A stretch of DNA of 14,012 bases. Source: Planctomycetaceae bacterium (GTDB lineage Bacteria > Planctomycetota > Planctomycetia > Pirellulales > Thermoguttaceae). Below are positions 13,236 through 14,012 of this stretch, piece by piece; the stretch's first letter is position 1; every line of letters begins with the position of its first letter. Location: positions 1-14,012 of the forward strand of contig JAITBS010000076.1 in NCBI GenBank assembly GCA_031283515.1. The letters are read 5' to 3'. The position numbers and the translations under genes were made by a program. The notes under the pieces are model-generated. The model was given only the letters and a program-made list of their open reading frames with translations. It was not told the DNA's origin and did no database searches.

Positions 13236-14012
13236 GTGTTTCCTGCTGAGCAACCTAATTGTGATGAATCAATAGAAAATCAGTTTGCAAAGACGTTGGT
13301 GAGTCATGACATATTTTTTGAATTGGTTTTTCAGCTCAAAAAAGTGGCTTGTGCGTTTATGATGTTTTTGCTGCCGTTGACATTGCAAAAACAATTAGAC
13401 ATAAAAGAATTACGAATATCGGTTCGTCGTTTTCGTGATGAATCTTTTAATGAATCTCGCGCCGATATGGTGTATGAAATACCGATAAAAAATTCCAAAG
13501 ATAAACATATCAAGGTCTATTTTGTAATAGAACATAAAAGTTACAATGATTCGCATCCTATGAGTCAGTTGTTCAATTACGAAAAACAAATTATCGACGC
13601 AGAAATTGAACTTGCTAAAAAAGAAAAACGTTACACAAAAGATTTTAAACTCCCTCCCATTATTTTGATAATATTTCATCACGGCGAAGGAATTTACACG
13701 GGTTCAGTAGAACTCCGCGACGAGTTTTTCCAGATTGAAGGATTAGAATCTTCCTTGTTGCTCAATCAGCGTGCGATTGTTTTTGAGTTAAGCTCGATGG
13801 GAAAAAGCGATTTACCTCGCGATCCTGATGTACCTGAACTTTATGTTGCGTTACGAGTAATGCAAACGATATTGAGTAAAAATTTCGGCTCGGTAATACT
13901 AGAAGAAGATTTATTTGCCGAGTTAAAACCGCATTCGAATGATCCTGAAGTCCGAAAATTTGCTCATTTTTTTCTGAATTACGTTTTGGACAGTAATCGT
14001 TACCTAACGGAT
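13236..14012 (+). CDS. Rpn-family PD-(D/E)XK nuclease / putative transposase (3' end outside window)
   Basis: The frame is open to the right edge with no stop, giving at least 259 codons. The order SHDIFFELVFQLKKVACAFM, LPLTLQKQLDIKEL, ESRADMVYEIP, VYFVIEHKSYNDSHPMSQLF and PIILIIFHHGEG matches the Rpn (RpnA/YhgA-like, 'transposase_31') family. The nuclease core is visible as Asp in RADMVYE and Glu-x-Lys in IEHKSY. E. coli Rpn proteins are DNA endonucleases linked to RecA-independent recombination, and some family members act in phage defence with an internally started antitoxin. No ATG is available near the beginning. The GTG at 13236 was taken; TTG 13296 just before SHDIFF is the other choice. 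The missing ATG and the abutting pseudogene suggest a rearranged junction near 13200. About the last fifth or more of the protein is probably beyond the window. Confidence 0.82.
   Translation, partial: MFPAEQPNCDESIENQFAKTLVSHDIFFELVFQLKKVACAFMMFLLPLTLQKQLDIKELRISVRRFRDESFNESRADMVYEIPIKNSKDKHIKVYFVIEHKSYNDSHPMSQLFNYEKQIIDAEIELAKKEKRYTKDFKLPPIILIIFHHGEGIYTGSVELRDEFFQIEGLESSLLLNQRAIVFELSSMGKSDLPRDPDVPELYVALRVMQTILSKNFGSVILEEDLFAELKPHSNDPEVRKFAHFFLNYVLDSNRYLTD

Overview
The window looks like a chromosomal stretch from a moderately AT-rich member of the Planctomycetota. The best marker is a DUF1559 protein with a type IV pilin-like N-terminus (FTLVELLVVIAIIGVLIALLLP..., then AREAARRMQCSN) and a C-terminal H-x9-D motif, followed directly by a small lipoprotein. 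That pairing is typical of planctomycetes. The lineage call is inference from protein families only; there is no rRNA or tRNA in the window.

Layout. 1-756: the C-terminal end of an unknown protein, a 71-aa orphan protein resembling putative antitoxins, and AT-rich spacer. 757-2079: a FliI/SctN-type secretion ATPase with no other flagellar or secretion gene in view. 2080-2565: a dense block of non-coding repeats (9-mer and 7-mer tandem units, large palindromes, terminal inverted repeats). 2566-3267 (-): an unrecognised 233-aa protein. 3268-4047: intergenic DNA with a possible 46-aa minus-strand gene and a very good sigma70-type promoter reading rightward. 4048-5554: a stand-alone receiver-domain response regulator and a MoxR AAA+ ATPase, probably cotranscribed. 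5555-9974: a promoter, a Shine-Dalgarno-led leader ORF with a 12-G run and an in-frame TGA, the DUF1559 protein, a lipoprotein and a large secreted protein with a duplicated C-terminal module. This looks like one export/cell-surface operon. 9975-10290: a short palindromic repeat element and a promoter. 10291-12229: an HtrA/Deg periplasmic protease and a CrcB/FluC fluoride channel. 12230-14012: decayed DNA holding a truncated second copy of the repeat element, a possible ORF remnant, a minus-strand pseudogene with an in-frame stop, and an Rpn-family PD-(D/E)XK nuclease ('transposase') gene that runs off the right edge.

Two things deserve most attention. First, a family of non-coding modular elements shares one terminal inverted repeat (TTGTAATATATCAGTGGAAT-like) and carries palindromic and heptad-repeat interiors. 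It appears at 2174-2462, 10029-10195 and 12274-12428, with a solo end at 3578-3604. Second, the start region of the DUF1559 gene is abnormal: a good promoter and ribosome binding site lead into an ORF that enters a G12 tract and stops at a TGA in the same frame as the pilin-like protein. This could be a contingency-type switch, recoding, decay or an assembly error. No CRISPR array, tRNA, rRNA, complete insertion sequence or riboswitch was seen.
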